Of a DNA stretch of 14,274 nucleotides, positions 6,955-14,186 are shown in pieces. Every line of letters starts with the position of its first letter. Within the stretch, counting starts at the first letter, position 1. The DNA is taken from NCBI GenBank assembly GCA_018894655.1, contig JAHIPE010000163.1, positions 1 through 14,274 of the forward strand. The letters run 5' to 3'. The translations under genes and the position numbers were made by a program. The notes under the pieces were generated by a model. It was given only the letters and a program-made list of their open reading frames with translations, made no database searches and was not told the origin of the DNA. The stretch comes from Actinomycetota bacterium. GTDB taxonomy: Bacteria; Actinomycetota; Geothermincolia; Fen-727; Anoxymicrobiaceae.

Positions 6955-8073
6955 TCACGGTTGGGCCCGCAACCGCCGGAGCAGTTCCCCCAGGCGCCCC
7001 GCCGCTATCGCTTCCCTCAGCTCTGCCATGAGCCTGGACAACTGGTGCAGGTTATGGACCGTCAGGAGGTGAAACCCCAGTATCTCCCTGGACATCACCA
7101 GGTGTCGAATGTAGGCGCGGGTGAAGTTGCCGCAGGCGTAGCACCGGCAGGAGTCGTCCAGGGGGGCATAGTCATCAGTGAAGCGGGAGTTCCGCAGGTT
7201 TATCCGGCCCCCGGTTACTATCGCGGCGCCGTTTCGTGCTATGCGGGTCGGAAACGCGGAGTCGAACATGTCCACCCCCAGGGCCACCGACTCGGCCACC
7301 CCCAGCGGGTCCCCCACTCCCATCAGGTACCGTGGCGCGTCCCCCGGCAGGAAGGAGAGCGTGCGCTCGACCAGTTCGAGCGTGAGTTCCCGGGGTTCTC
7401 CGACGCTGAACCCCCCCAGCCCGTACCCCTGGAAGCCTATCTGGGAAACCGACCGGGCGCTCACCTCCCGCAGGTCGGAGAACATGCCACCCTGGACTAT
7501 GCCGAACAGCGCCTGGTCGGCGCGCCGGTGGACTTCGCGGCACCTCCCGGCCCAGTCACGGTTCAACTCGAGGGACTCACTGACCCTCCGGCGGCTCACC
7601 GGGTACTCCAGGCACTCGTCCAGTACCATCGCGATGTCCGCGCCCAACCGCTCCTGTATGTCCATGGATAGTTCCGGGCTCAAGAAGACCCTTTCCCCGT
7701 TGTGATGGGAACGGAAGGAGGCGCCCTCGCGGGTTATTTTCACGTCTCCTCCCAGGCTCATGACCTGGTACCCGCCCGAGTCGGTGAGCACCGGCCCCTC
7801 CCAGCCCATGAACCGGTGCAGCCCGCCCGCCCCCTCGACAACCTTCACCCCGGGCCTCAGCCAGAGGTGGTAGGCGTTGGCGAGGACCATCTCGAAGCCA
7901 AGCCGGCGCACCTCCTCCGGCCTTACCGCCTTCACCGAGGCAAGGGTCGCCACCGGCATGAACAGCGGCGTTTGGGCATCGCCGCTTCTGGTGGTGAGCA
8001 CGCCGCACCGCGCAGGTGTCGAGGGGTCGCGCGCACCCACCCGGAAAGCGAAGCCGCCACAGGTTGAATTCAT
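6955..8073 (-). CDS. tgt: tRNA-guanine transglycosylase
   Basis: Swaps guanine 34 of tRNAs with GUN anticodons for the queuosine precursor preQ1 (bacterial type), 372 aa, cytosolic. Visible signatures: TDSGGYQVMSLG with the catalytic Asp98, FRSHHNGERVFLSPE, LDECLEYP, FGIVQGGMF, VGEP, and the nucleophile region GVDMFDSAFPTRIARNG (D271). The zinc site is C309, C311, C314 (CRCYACGNFTRAYIRHL) and H340 (LTVHNLH). Two usually conserved positions vary without hitting catalytic residues: GYQVMS for GFQVFS, and PTRIARNG for PTRNARNG. The ATG at 8073 shares a base with the queA stop (TGATG) with GGTGAGG just before it. The frame is open further upstream, but that part overlaps queA. Together with queA and queH it completes three consecutive steps of queuosine synthesis. 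Confidence 0.97.
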   Translation of the reverse strand: MNSTCGGFAFRVGARDPSTPARCGVLTTRSGDAQTPLFMPVATLASVKAVRPEEVRRLGFEMVLANAYHLWLRPGVKVVEGAGGLHRFMGWEGPVLTDSGGYQVMSLGGDVKITREGASFRSHHNGERVFLSPELSMDIQERLGADIAMVLDECLEYPVSRRRVSESLELNRDWAGRCREVHRRADQALFGIVQGGMFSDLREVSARSVSQIGFQGYGLGGFSVGEPRELTLELVERTLSFLPGDAPRYLMGVGDPLGVAESVALGVDMFDSAFPTRIARNGAAIVTGGRINLRNSRFTDDYAPLDDSCRCYACGNFTRAYIRHLVMSREILGFHLLTVHNLHQLSRLMAELREAIAAGRLGELLRRLRAQP

Positions 8074-9101
8074 CACCTCACCAGCATCGCGTCGCCGAAC
8101 GAGTAGAAACGGTAGCGCTCCCCGACCGCCGCCCTGTAGGCGTCCATTACCAGCGGGCGGCCCCCGAAAGCGCACACCAGCATGAGTAACGTCGAACGGG
8201 GGAAGTGAAAGTTGGTTATCATCGCGTCCACGGCACGGAACCGGTATCCCGGCGTTATGAAGAGGCCGGTGCGACCCGAGCCGGGTGTTACCCGGCCGCC
8301 CGGGCCGGCCACCGTTTCCAGCGCCCGCACCACGGTGGTCCCCACCGCCACCACCCGCCCCCCGCGCTCCCGGGCGTCGTAGAGCATGCCCGCGCAGCGC
8401 TCATCCACCGAGAACCACTCCTGGTGAATCCCATGGTCTTCGACCTCCTCCTCCCTCACCGGCAGGAAGGTATCCAGCCCGACTGCCAGTTCCAGGCTGG
8501 CTACGGTGATGCCCGCCGCTTTCACTTCCTCCATCAGGCGTAAGGTGAAATGAAGGCCCGCGGTGGGAGCGGCCGCCGATATCTCCCTGTCGGAGTAAAC
8601 CGTCTGGTACCTCTCCATGTCGGCCGGACCCTCCTTGATGTAGGGGGGGAGCGGCACCGTGCCGCAGGCGAAGATCATCTCGTCGATCGTCTTCGCTTCT
8701 CCCCCCGGCGCCTCGAACCTGACCGTAGCCCTTCCCTCGATGGACTCCACCACCTCAGCGGATACCCTGCTACGGGGAAACGACAGCCTCACGCCGGGCC
8801 TGAGGCGTGCCCCTCCCACCAGGACACTCCAGGTGCCGCCGGATACCCTCTCCAGGAGCAACAGTTCAACCGCCCCCCCCGTCTCCTTCCTGGCGTGAAT
8901 GCGTCCCGGGAAGACCCTGGAGCTGTTCACCACCAGGCAGTCGCCCGGGGCCAACAGCCGGGGCAGGTCGCTGAACCGCCGGTGAGTTATAGACCCGGAG
9001 CGCCGCTCAACCACCATGAGGCGGCTGGAATCACGCTCAGGCAGGGGTTCCTGAGCGATGAGTTCCGGGGGGAGCGGATAGTTGAAAAGTTCGGTCCTCA
9101 T
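8073..9101 (-). CDS. queA: S-adenosylmethionine:tRNA ribosyltransferase-isomerase
   Basis: Transfers and rearranges the ribosyl part of S-adenosylmethionine onto preQ1 in tRNA, giving epoxyqueuosine. At 342 aa it has full family length. Recognised segments: FNYPLPPELIAQEPLPERDSS at the N-terminus, DCLVVNSSRVFPGRI, CGTVPLPPYI, YQTVYSD, AAAPTAGLHFT, VGLDTFLPV, VGTTVVRALE, TNFHFPRSTLLMLVCAF and RFYSFGDAM at the end. The ATG at 9101 overlaps the queH stop by 4 bases (ATGA) and its own stop overlaps the tgt start, so the three queuosine genes appear translationally coupled in the order queH-queA-tgt, the reverse of the pathway order. Nothing is missing or odd. Confidence 0.97.
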   Translation of the reverse strand: MRTELFNYPLPPELIAQEPLPERDSSRLMVVERRSGSITHRRFSDLPRLLAPGDCLVVNSSRVFPGRIHARKETGGAVELLLLERVSGGTWSVLVGGARLRPGVRLSFPRSRVSAEVVESIEGRATVRFEAPGGEAKTIDEMIFACGTVPLPPYIKEGPADMERYQTVYSDREISAAAPTAGLHFTLRLMEEVKAAGITVASLELAVGLDTFLPVREEEVEDHGIHQEWFSVDERCAGMLYDARERGGRVVAVGTTVVRALETVAGPGGRVTPGSGRTGLFITPGYRFRAVDAMITNFHFPRSTLLMLVCAFGGRPLVMDAYRAAVGERYRFYSFGDAMLVR

Positions 9102-9640
9102 CGGCGTGGTGGGTCGCTCTTCTGGTATCTTTCCTTCTCACTGTAGATACATCCGCAGTACTTCTGCCTGTACATTCCGGCCTCCCTGGAGATTCGCACC
9201 GACTCCCGGTACCCCGGGCTCATATCCTCGAAGGCGAACATGACGCCGTGCCGTTTGGCCGCGGCCTGCCCGGCCCCCTCGATTTGCCCCTGGTCCTGGT
9301 AGGGGCTCACCAGGAGCGTGGTACTGTACTCCTCGATGCCCAGAGCCCGCGCCTCGGCGGCGGATCGTTCGAGCCTCATCCGATAGCAGCACTCGCACCG
9401 ATCACCGGCGCAGGGCGAGGTCTCGGCTATAAACCGCTCCATCTCGTACGGACCCGCCCTGAGCTCCATGTTTTTCTCTGAAGCGTAGTCGAGGGCGGCG
9501 AAGTAGCGCTCCCGGTACTCTCGGAACGGGTGGATGTTCGGGTTGTAGAAGTACGGCACCACCTCGTACCCCCGCCCGGTGAACAGGTCGTAGGGGTGTA
9601 TGAGGCACGGGGCGCAACACGTGTGAATGAGTATCTTCAC
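9098..9640 (-). CDS. queH: Epoxyqueuosine reductase QueH (DUF208 family)
   Basis: Reduces epoxyqueuosine to queuosine in tRNA, the last step of the pathway; a cobalamin-independent replacement for QueG. It is 180 aa. Family cysteines are all present: TCCAPC (C8, C9, C12), SPCAGDRCECCYRMRL (C77, C82, C84, C85) and MYRQKYCGCIYSE (C162, C164), the set expected to hold the iron-sulfur and metal centre. FYNPNIHPFREYRER and LLVSPYQDQ are also typical. The start is GTG at 9640, supported by GGAGG exactly 8 bases upstream. It follows ruvB after a 23-base gap and overlaps queA by 4 bases. Its presence beside queA and tgt means the last queuosine step does not need a distant queG. Confidence 0.95.
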   Translation of the reverse strand: MKILIHTCCAPCLIHPYDLFTGRGYEVVPYFYNPNIHPFREYRERYFAALDYASEKNMELRAGPYEMERFIAETSPCAGDRCECCYRMRLERSAAEARALGIEEYSTTLLVSPYQDQGQIEGAGQAAAKRHGVMFAFEDMSPGYRESVRISREAGMYRQKYCGCIYSEKERYQKSDPPRR

Positions 9641-9648
9641 CGCCGTTT

Positions 9649-9653
9649 CCTCC
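9649..9653 (-). promoter_or_regulatory. Ribosome binding site fixing the GTG start of queH
   Basis: A perfect GGAGG on the minus strand, 8 bases before the GTG at 9640, inside the 23-base ruvB-queH gap. No in-frame ATG precedes the TCCAPC motif, so this site decides the start. Confidence 0.75.
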
Positions 9654-9663
9654 GCATCAGTTA

Positions 9664-10689
9664 TTAAAACAGGCTCCCCTCGCCGCCTTCGACGTCCCGC
9701 CCCATGTGCTTGAACGCGTGGGGAGTCGCCACGCGCCCACGGGGGGTACGCTTCAAGAAGCCTAACTTCATGAGGAACGGCTCGTATACCTCCTCCAGCG
9801 TGTCGGGCTCCTCCCCAACCGCCGCCGCCAGTGTCTTCAACCCCACCGGCCCCCCCGCGAACTTGTCTATCACCGCGCTGAGCAGCGCCTGGTCCAGCAC
9901 GTCCAGGCCCATCGGGTCTATCTGGAGCATCGCCATCGCCTTTCTGGCCACATCTCCAGTCACGACCCCCTCGGCCTCCACCTCGGCGTAGTCGCGGACC
10001 CTTCTCAGCAGCCGGTTGGCGATTCGGGGAGTGCCCCGCGCTCGCCTGGCTGTCTCGGCGGACCCCTCGTCATCCACCTCGATCGCGAGGATTCTCGCGG
10101 CCCGCTTCACTATCGCGTCTACCTCGTCCTCGGGGTAATAATCAAGCCTCAGGGAGACCCCGAAACGAGTGAGCAGCGGGCCGGTCATCAGGCCGACCCT
10201 GGTGGTGGCGCCTATCAACGTATACCTGGGCAACTCCAGCCTCACCGAGCGGGCACCGGGGCCCTTCCCTATTATGATATCTATCTTGAAGTCCTCCATT
10301 GCCGGGTAGAGAATCTCCTCCACGACCGGGGGGAGGCGGTGTATCTCGTCTATGAACAGGACATCGCCGGGCTCCAGGTTGGTGAGTATCGCCGCCAGGT
10401 CCCCCTGCCTCTCCAGCGCCGGCCCGCTGGTGTTCCTCATGTTCACCTTCAGTTCACCCGCGATAATCGTGGCGAGCGTCGTCTTTCCCAGGCCGGGCGG
10501 CCCGGAGAGCAGGACATGGTCGAGGACATCCCCTCGCCCCCGAGCTGCCTCGATGAATATGCGCAACTGCTCCTTCTTGGCTCTCTGGCCGATGAACTCC
10601 TCCAGGAGCCGGGGGCGCAGCGTGAGGTCAATTGCCTGTTCCTCCCGCGACACCGCCTTCGAGGTCAATGCGTTGTCATCGTCCGGCAT
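9664..10689 (-). CDS. ruvB: Holliday junction branch-migration ATPase RuvB
   Basis: Hexameric AAA+ motor (341 aa) that drives branch migration of Holliday junctions with RuvA. The N-terminal LRPRLLEEFIGQ leads into Walker A GPPGLGKTT (63-71), Walker B LFIDE (111-115), sensor 1 GATTR (160-164), the LLTRFG arginine (R175) and sensor 2 GTPRIANRLLRR (219-230). The C-terminal winged helix shows FLMKLGFLKRTPRGRVATPHAF. The ATG at 10689 has AGGAG 6 bases upstream and lies 9 bases after ruvA. It follows ruvC and ruvA in the usual order. Full length with all motifs intact. Confidence 0.98.
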   Translation of the reverse strand: MPDDDNALTSKAVSREEQAIDLTLRPRLLEEFIGQRAKKEQLRIFIEAARGRGDVLDHVLLSGPPGLGKTTLATIIAGELKVNMRNTSGPALERQGDLAAILTNLEPGDVLFIDEIHRLPPVVEEILYPAMEDFKIDIIIGKGPGARSVRLELPRYTLIGATTRVGLMTGPLLTRFGVSLRLDYYPEDEVDAIVKRAARILAIEVDDEGSAETARRARGTPRIANRLLRRVRDYAEVEAEGVVTGDVARKAMAMLQIDPMGLDVLDQALLSAVIDKFAGGPVGLKTLAAAVGEEPDTLEEVYEPFLMKLGFLKRTPRGRVATPHAFKHMGRDVEGGEGSLF

Positions 10690-10698
10690 GCGTTGCTC

Positions 10699-11286
10699 CT
10701 ATCTGTTTATGTTCTTGAGGGCGAACTGAAGCATCTCCTCGACCCCAGCTTCCCCGTCATCCGCCGGGTACTTCTTGAGGGCGTCGTGGGCCTCCCCCCT
10801 TGAGTAACCAAGTTGCACCAGCGCCTCCACCGCCTCCCTCCGCGACGCCCTCAGGCCCTCGGGCATCCCAACCTCCTCAAAGGCCAGCTCTATCTTGTCC
10901 CTCATCTCCAGGAGCAGGCGCTGCGCGCTCTTCTTGCCCACGCCGGGGATCATGGTGAGTGCGTCTGCATCCCCGCGCGCTATGATGTCCCCGAAACCTT
11001 CGGGGGAGAAGATCGAGAGGACCGACAGCGCCTTCGCGGCTCCGAATCCGGAGACCGACATCAGCTTGATGAACAACCCCCGGGCCCGCGTCGACCCGAA
11101 GCCGTAAAGCTGCAACACATCCTGCCGGACGTGCAGGTAGGTAAACAGGGATACGTTGCCTCCTACCGCCGGCGCCTTCTCTATCGTGCCCGCGGGGGCT
11201 CTCACCTCGAAGCCCAGGCCGCCCACCAGGACCACCAGGTAGTCGACGTTCTTTTCTATTACCTTGCCCTCCAGGTAGGAGATCAT
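10699..11286 (-). CDS. ruvA: Holliday junction DNA-binding protein RuvA
   Basis: Tetrameric Holliday-junction binder that loads RuvB (195 aa). Residues 1-62 form the OB-fold domain (MISYLEGKVIEK, LQLYGF). Two helix-hairpin-helix motifs follow, MSVSGFGAAKALSVLS and MIPGVGKKSAQRLLLEM. The last 45 or so residues are the UBA-like domain III that contacts RuvB (REAVEALVQLGYSRGEA). The first hairpin reads SGFGAAKA where many homologues have GIGPKLA, a mild divergence. The ATG at 11286 comes 7 bases after the ruvC stop; GGGAG about 11 bases upstream is a weak ribosome binding site, so coupling to ruvC is likely. Confidence 0.96.
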   Translation of the reverse strand: MISYLEGKVIEKNVDYLVVLVGGLGFEVRAPAGTIEKAPAVGGNVSLFTYLHVRQDVLQLYGFGSTRARGLFIKLMSVSGFGAAKALSVLSIFSPEGFGDIIARGDADALTMIPGVGKKSAQRLLLEMRDKIELAFEEVGMPEGLRASRREAVEALVQLGYSRGEAHDALKKYPADDGEAGVEEMLQFALKNINR

Positions 11287-11293
11287 TCTAACG

Positions 11294-11785
11294 TCAACTC
11301 CCGGTCAACTCTCGCAGCCTCCTCGACTGCAGGTGGCATATCGCCAGCGCCAGCGCGTCACTGGCGTGCAGCGGTGACGGGGGATTCTTCATCTCCAGCA
11401 AGGCGCCCACCATATACCGCACCTGCTCCTTACCGGCGTTTCCGTTACCCACCACGGCCTTCTTCACCTGGAGAGGCGTGTACTCGGTCCAGTCCACCGC
11501 GGCGTGCTTGCAGGCGAGGATAATCACACCCCTGGCCTGTCCCACCGACACCGCGGTCTTGAGGTTGGTGTTGAAGAACAGTTGCTCGATCACCACCACG
11601 TCCGGCCCCAGCTCGCGGATAACTCCCATTGTCTCTTGATAGAGGATATCAAGACGGTCCGACATGTCCGCGCCTGGGGGCGTCTTTATCGAGCCGTACC
11701 GGTGGACACTCATGCGCCCCGACTCCTCCACCACCATCCCGAACCCGGTGTTGGTGATTCCCGGGTCTATCCCCAATGCCTTCAC
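11294..11785 (-). CDS. ruvC: Holliday junction resolvase RuvC
   Basis: Dimeric endonuclease that cuts Holliday junctions after branch migration (163 aa). The acidic site is complete: D7 in ALGIDPGITNTGFG, E67 in VVVIEQLFF, and H140/D143 in LHASDALALA. Histidine at 140 matches the arrangement in Thermus RuvC, where E. coli has Asp. FNTNLKTAVSVGQARGV is also characteristic. The start is GTG at 11785, chosen because GGAGG lies 8 bases before it and the protein then begins exactly at the first strand of the fold. The frame stays open to 11920, but the extra residues are low-complexity and overlap yebC. It is separated from yebC by 61 bases that contain a strong hairpin. Confidence 0.96.
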   Translation of the reverse strand: MKALGIDPGITNTGFGMVVEESGRMSVHRYGSIKTPPGADMSDRLDILYQETMGVIRELGPDVVVIEQLFFNTNLKTAVSVGQARGVIILACKHAAVDWTEYTPLQVKKAVVGNGNAGKEQVRYMVGALLEMKNPPSPLHASDALALAICHLQSRRLRELTGS

Positions 11786-11793
11786 CGGACGGC

Positions 11794-11798
11794 CCTCC
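11794..11798 (-). promoter_or_regulatory. Ribosome binding site fixing the GTG start of ruvC
   Basis: GGAGG on the minus strand, 8 bases before the GTG at 11785. It selects this start over upstream in-frame codons that would fall inside yebC. Confidence 0.7.
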
Positions 11799-11806
11799 GG
11801 CGATCG

Positions 11807-11846
11807 GCGCCCCCACCAGGCGATAGCCGCGGCGTGCGGGGGGCGC
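11807..11846 (-). promoter_or_regulatory. GC-rich hairpin in the yebC-ruvC gap
   Basis: In the transcript GCGCCCCC (11846-11839) pairs perfectly with GGGGGCGC (11814-11807) over 8 bases, with a 24-base loop that itself contains the palindrome GCCGCGGC (11826-11833). The upstream arm touches the yebC stop codon, and the ruvC ribosome binding site begins 8 bases after the downstream arm. There is no U-run, so it is not a standard terminator. A role in mRNA processing, stability or insulating ruvC translation is possible. Confidence 0.5.
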
Positions 11847-12605
11847 TCATGAGACCGTCGCCTCCTCCTGGAGCACCTCGTCGGGGATATCGAAGTTGGC
11901 GTAGACGTCGTGGACGTCATCCAGTTCCTCCAGCGCCTCTATCAAGCGGAGTACCTTCTTGGCGTCGCTCTTTTCAAGCGGCACGGTGTTCTTGGGGAAC
12001 ATGGTGAGGTCGGAGCTCTCCGGCTCGATGCCGGCCTCGGCGAGGCTCTCCCGGACGCTCCTGAAATGCTCCACGTCACATACGATCTCCCAGTAGTCAC
12101 TCTCGCCATTCAGGTCATCCGCCCCTGCCTCGAGCGCTATCATCAGCAACTCGTCCTCGTCGTGCTCCGGGGTCTTCTCCACGAGGAACACACCCTTCTT
12201 CTCGAAAACCCACGCCACCGAACCCACCTCGCCCAGGTGCCCACCCGCCTTGTTGAAAACGTAGCGCACCTCCGAGGAAGCCCGGTTCCTGTTGTCGGTC
12301 AGGACCTCCACCAGCACCGCCACGCCTCCCGCCCCGTATCCCTCGAAGCTCATCTGCTCGAGCTGGCCCCCCGCCAGCTCTCCGGTACCTTTCTTTATAG
12401 CCCTCTTGATGTTGTCCATCGGCATGCTGTAGCCGCGGGCGGCCTCTATGGCGGTCGCCAGGGCCGCGTTCATGTCCGGGTTACCCCCACCTTCACGCGC
12501 CGCGATTATTATCTTCTGGGAAAGCTTGCCGAAGATTTTCCCCCTCTTGTCGTCCTCCTTCCCCTTCTTGTGCTTGATGGAGTGCCACTTCGAATGCCCT
12601 GACAT
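11847..12605 (-). CDS. yebC: YebC/PmpR family protein (TACO1-like)
   Basis: Cytosolic protein of 252 aa. YebC-family members were described as transcriptional regulators and more recently linked to translation of proline-rich stretches; which role applies here cannot be read from the sequence. The N-terminus MSGHSKWHSIKHKKGKEDDK is the family signature, followed by AREGGGNPDMNAAL, the MPMDNIKRAIKKGTGE segment, FEGYGAGGVAVLVEVLTDNRNR and GSVAWVFEKKG. The C-terminus is acidic (EALEELDDVHDVYANFD). The ATG at 12605 has GGAGG 8 bases upstream and lies 3 bases after pdxT. Its position between pdxST and ruvCAB is the actinobacterial arrangement. Regulation of ruvC by YebC has been suggested for the family from this linkage, but nothing here proves it. 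Confidence 0.96.
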   Translation of the reverse strand: MSGHSKWHSIKHKKGKEDDKRGKIFGKLSQKIIIAAREGGGNPDMNAALATAIEAARGYSMPMDNIKRAIKKGTGELAGGQLEQMSFEGYGAGGVAVLVEVLTDNRNRASSEVRYVFNKAGGHLGEVGSVAWVFEKKGVFLVEKTPEHDEDELLMIALEAGADDLNGESDYWEIVCDVEHFRSVRESLAEAGIEPESSDLTMFPKNTVPLEKSDAKKVLRLIEALEELDDVHDVYANFDIPDEVLQEEATVS

Positions 12606-12608
12606 CTC

Positions 12609-13226
12609 TCAAACCTCCATATCGCGTTCACTTATCGACTCTCTCACCATCCGCAGGAAGTAATCGTGGACGCGGGTATCTCCGGTAAGCTCCGGGTGAA
12701 ACGCGCTCGTCAGATAGTTTCCGTCACGCGCCATGACCACCCCTTTCTCGAGCCTCGCCATGACCTCGACACCGGCACCGACCTCCTCTATCACCGGGGC
12801 CCTGATGAACACCGCGCCAAACGGTCGGCTCTCGTCCTCTATGCCCCTGACAATTACATCCTCCTCGAACGAATCCACCTGGCGCCCGAATGCGTTGCGC
12901 CTGACGGTAACGTCGGCCAACCCCAGCACCGGCCCGTGCCTGCCCTCCACCCGGCCGGCCATTATGATGAGCCCGGCGCAGGTGCCGAACATCGGCACGC
13001 CGGCCGCCCCCAGTTCGAGCAGGGCGTTCCCAAACCCGTACTCATCAATTAGTTTACCAACAGTGGTGCTTTCTCCTCCGGGGATGATTAGCCCGTTAAC
13101 GCCGTCGAGCCCGGAAGGGCGTTTCACTCCGACCCCCCGGGCCCCGCAGGCCTCGATCATCACCAGGTGCTCGGCCACCGCCCCCTGGAGAGCGAGAACC
13201 CCGATGGTTGGCTCGTTACCAGCCAC
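12609..13226 (-). CDS. pdxT: Pyridoxal 5'-phosphate synthase glutaminase subunit
   Basis: Class I glutaminase (205 aa) that releases ammonia from glutamine and passes it to PdxS for making pyridoxal phosphate. The N-terminal IGVLALQGAVAEH and LIIPGGESTT are diagnostic. The triad is visible: C83 in MFGTCAGLII, with H176 and E178 in SAFHPEL. VRRNAFGRQVDSFE, which contacts PdxS, and FIRAPVI are also conserved. The start is GTG at 13226, 11 bases inside pdxS; an in-frame stop lies four codons upstream and no ATG occurs before the first strand, so it is the only option. The ribosome binding site is weak, which suggests coupling to pdxS and matched amounts of the two subunits. Confidence 0.97.
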   Translation of the reverse strand: MAGNEPTIGVLALQGAVAEHLVMIEACGARGVGVKRPSGLDGVNGLIIPGGESTTVGKLIDEYGFGNALLELGAAGVPMFGTCAGLIIMAGRVEGRHGPVLGLADVTVRRNAFGRQVDSFEEDVIVRGIEDESRPFGAVFIRAPVIEEVGAGVEVMARLEKGVVMARDGNYLTSAFHPELTGDTRVHDYFLRMVRESISERDMEV

Positions 13227-14097
13227 GGAACTGAATCAGGTTCTCCTTGGAGATCTCGCTTATCTCCATCCCTCTCATCGCCTCACCCAGGCCTCTCGAG
13301 ACCTCCGCTATCAGCTCGGGGTCCTCGTAGTGAGTGGTTGCCCGCACGATCGCCCGGGCCCTTACCGCTGGCTCCTCGGACTTGAATATCCCCGACCCCA
13401 CAAACACGCCGTCCGCGCCCAGTTGCATCATGAGCGCCGCGTCGGCCGGTGTGGCAATCCCTCCGGCGGAGAAGTTGACCACCGGGAGCTTTCCCGTTCG
13501 CGCCACCTCTACAACCCTCTCGTAAGGGGCACGGAGTTCCTTGGCGGCCGACATTAGTTCCTCTTCCGGCAACGTTGCCAGCCGACGAACCTCGCCGGTG
13601 ATCGACCGCATGTGGCGCACGGCCTCTATGACGTTCCCGGTGCCCGCCTCGCCCTTGGTCCTGAGCATCGCCGCGCCCTCCCCCAGGCGCCGGAGCGCCT
13701 CACCAAGGTTGATGGCGCCGCACACAAACGGCACCTTGAACCGGTGCTTGTCCACGTGGTAGCTCTCGTCTGCTGGTGTCAGGACCTCGCTCTCGTCGAC
13801 GTAGTCGACACCCATCGCTTCCAGGACCTGCGCCTCCACGAAATGCCCTATCCGGCACTTGGCCATCACCGGGACGGTCACCGCTTCCATTATGCCCTCT
13901 ATCACCTTGGGGTCCGCCATGCGGGCTACCCCACCGGAGGCCCTTATGTCCGCGGGCACCCTCTCCAGGGCCATGACCGCAACCGCGCCGGCCTCCTCGG
14001 CGATGCGAGCTTGTTCCACGGTAGTGACGTCCATTATCACCCCGCCCTTGAGCATCTCGGCCAGCCCTCTTTTTACGGTATCCGTAGCTTTTTCCAC
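13216..14097 (-). CDS. pdxS: Pyridoxal 5'-phosphate synthase lyase subunit
   Basis: Builds pyridoxal 5'-phosphate from ribose 5-phosphate, glyceraldehyde 3-phosphate and ammonia supplied by PdxT; a 12-subunit barrel protein in the cytosol. It is 293 aa with all catalytic residues: D23 in GGVIMDV, K80 in VMAKCRIGHF and K148 in LRTKGEAGTG. ALERVPADIRASGGVARM, VDYVDESEVLTPAD and VVNFSAGGIATPADAALMM are family signatures. The start is GTG at 14097, with GAGGG at 14101-14105 and AGGAG at 14108-14112 upstream. An ATG at 14107 is in another frame. A promoter at 14128-14156 makes this the first gene of the pdxS-to-tgt unit. No nearby MocR-type regulator is visible. Confidence 0.98.
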   Translation of the reverse strand: MEKATDTVKRGLAEMLKGGVIMDVTTVEQARIAEEAGAVAVMALERVPADIRASGGVARMADPKVIEGIMEAVTVPVMAKCRIGHFVEAQVLEAMGVDYVDESEVLTPADESYHVDKHRFKVPFVCGAINLGEALRRLGEGAAMLRTKGEAGTGNVIEAVRHMRSITGEVRRLATLPEEELMSAAKELRAPYERVVEVARTGKLPVVNFSAGGIATPADAALMMQLGADGVFVGSGIFKSEEPAVRARAIVRATTHYEDPELIAEVSRGLGEAMRGMEISEISKENLIQFRGW

Positions 14098-14127
14098 TAT
14101 CCCTCATCTCCTGCTCGCCTTAACTTC

Positions 14128-14156
14128 ATCATACTCAATAGGCCGGCTACCCGCAA
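14128..14156 (-). promoter_or_regulatory. Predicted promoter of the pdxS-to-tgt operon
   Basis: On the minus strand, TTGCGG (14156-14151) is followed after 17 bases by TATGAT (14133-14128). The -10 box matches 5 of 6 consensus positions and the -35 box 3 of 6. Initiation would fall near 14121, giving a leader of about 24 bases with the ribosome binding sites of pdxS inside it. The -10 box and spacing are the same as those of the yajC promoter. Confidence 0.55.
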
Positions 14157-14186
14157 CAAAAGGGAATCGTGAATCCGGGGTACTCG

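Noticed and set aside
11655..11850. ATG at 11850 overlapping the yebC stop as a small gene
   Set aside because: The frame differs from ruvC and gives a Pro/Arg/Gly-rich shadow with no ribosome binding site of its own.
12733..13557. 274-codon plus-strand frame across pdxT and pdxS
   Set aside because: It spans two real genes on the other strand, is Ser/Pro/Thr-rich low complexity and has no recognisable domain.
14157..14186. Possible terminator after the DUF3048-like gene
   Set aside because: There is a TTTTGTT run, but the preceding bases form at most a 3-bp stem or a 5-bp stem with a 25-base loop; GATTC occurs as a direct, not inverted, repeat.
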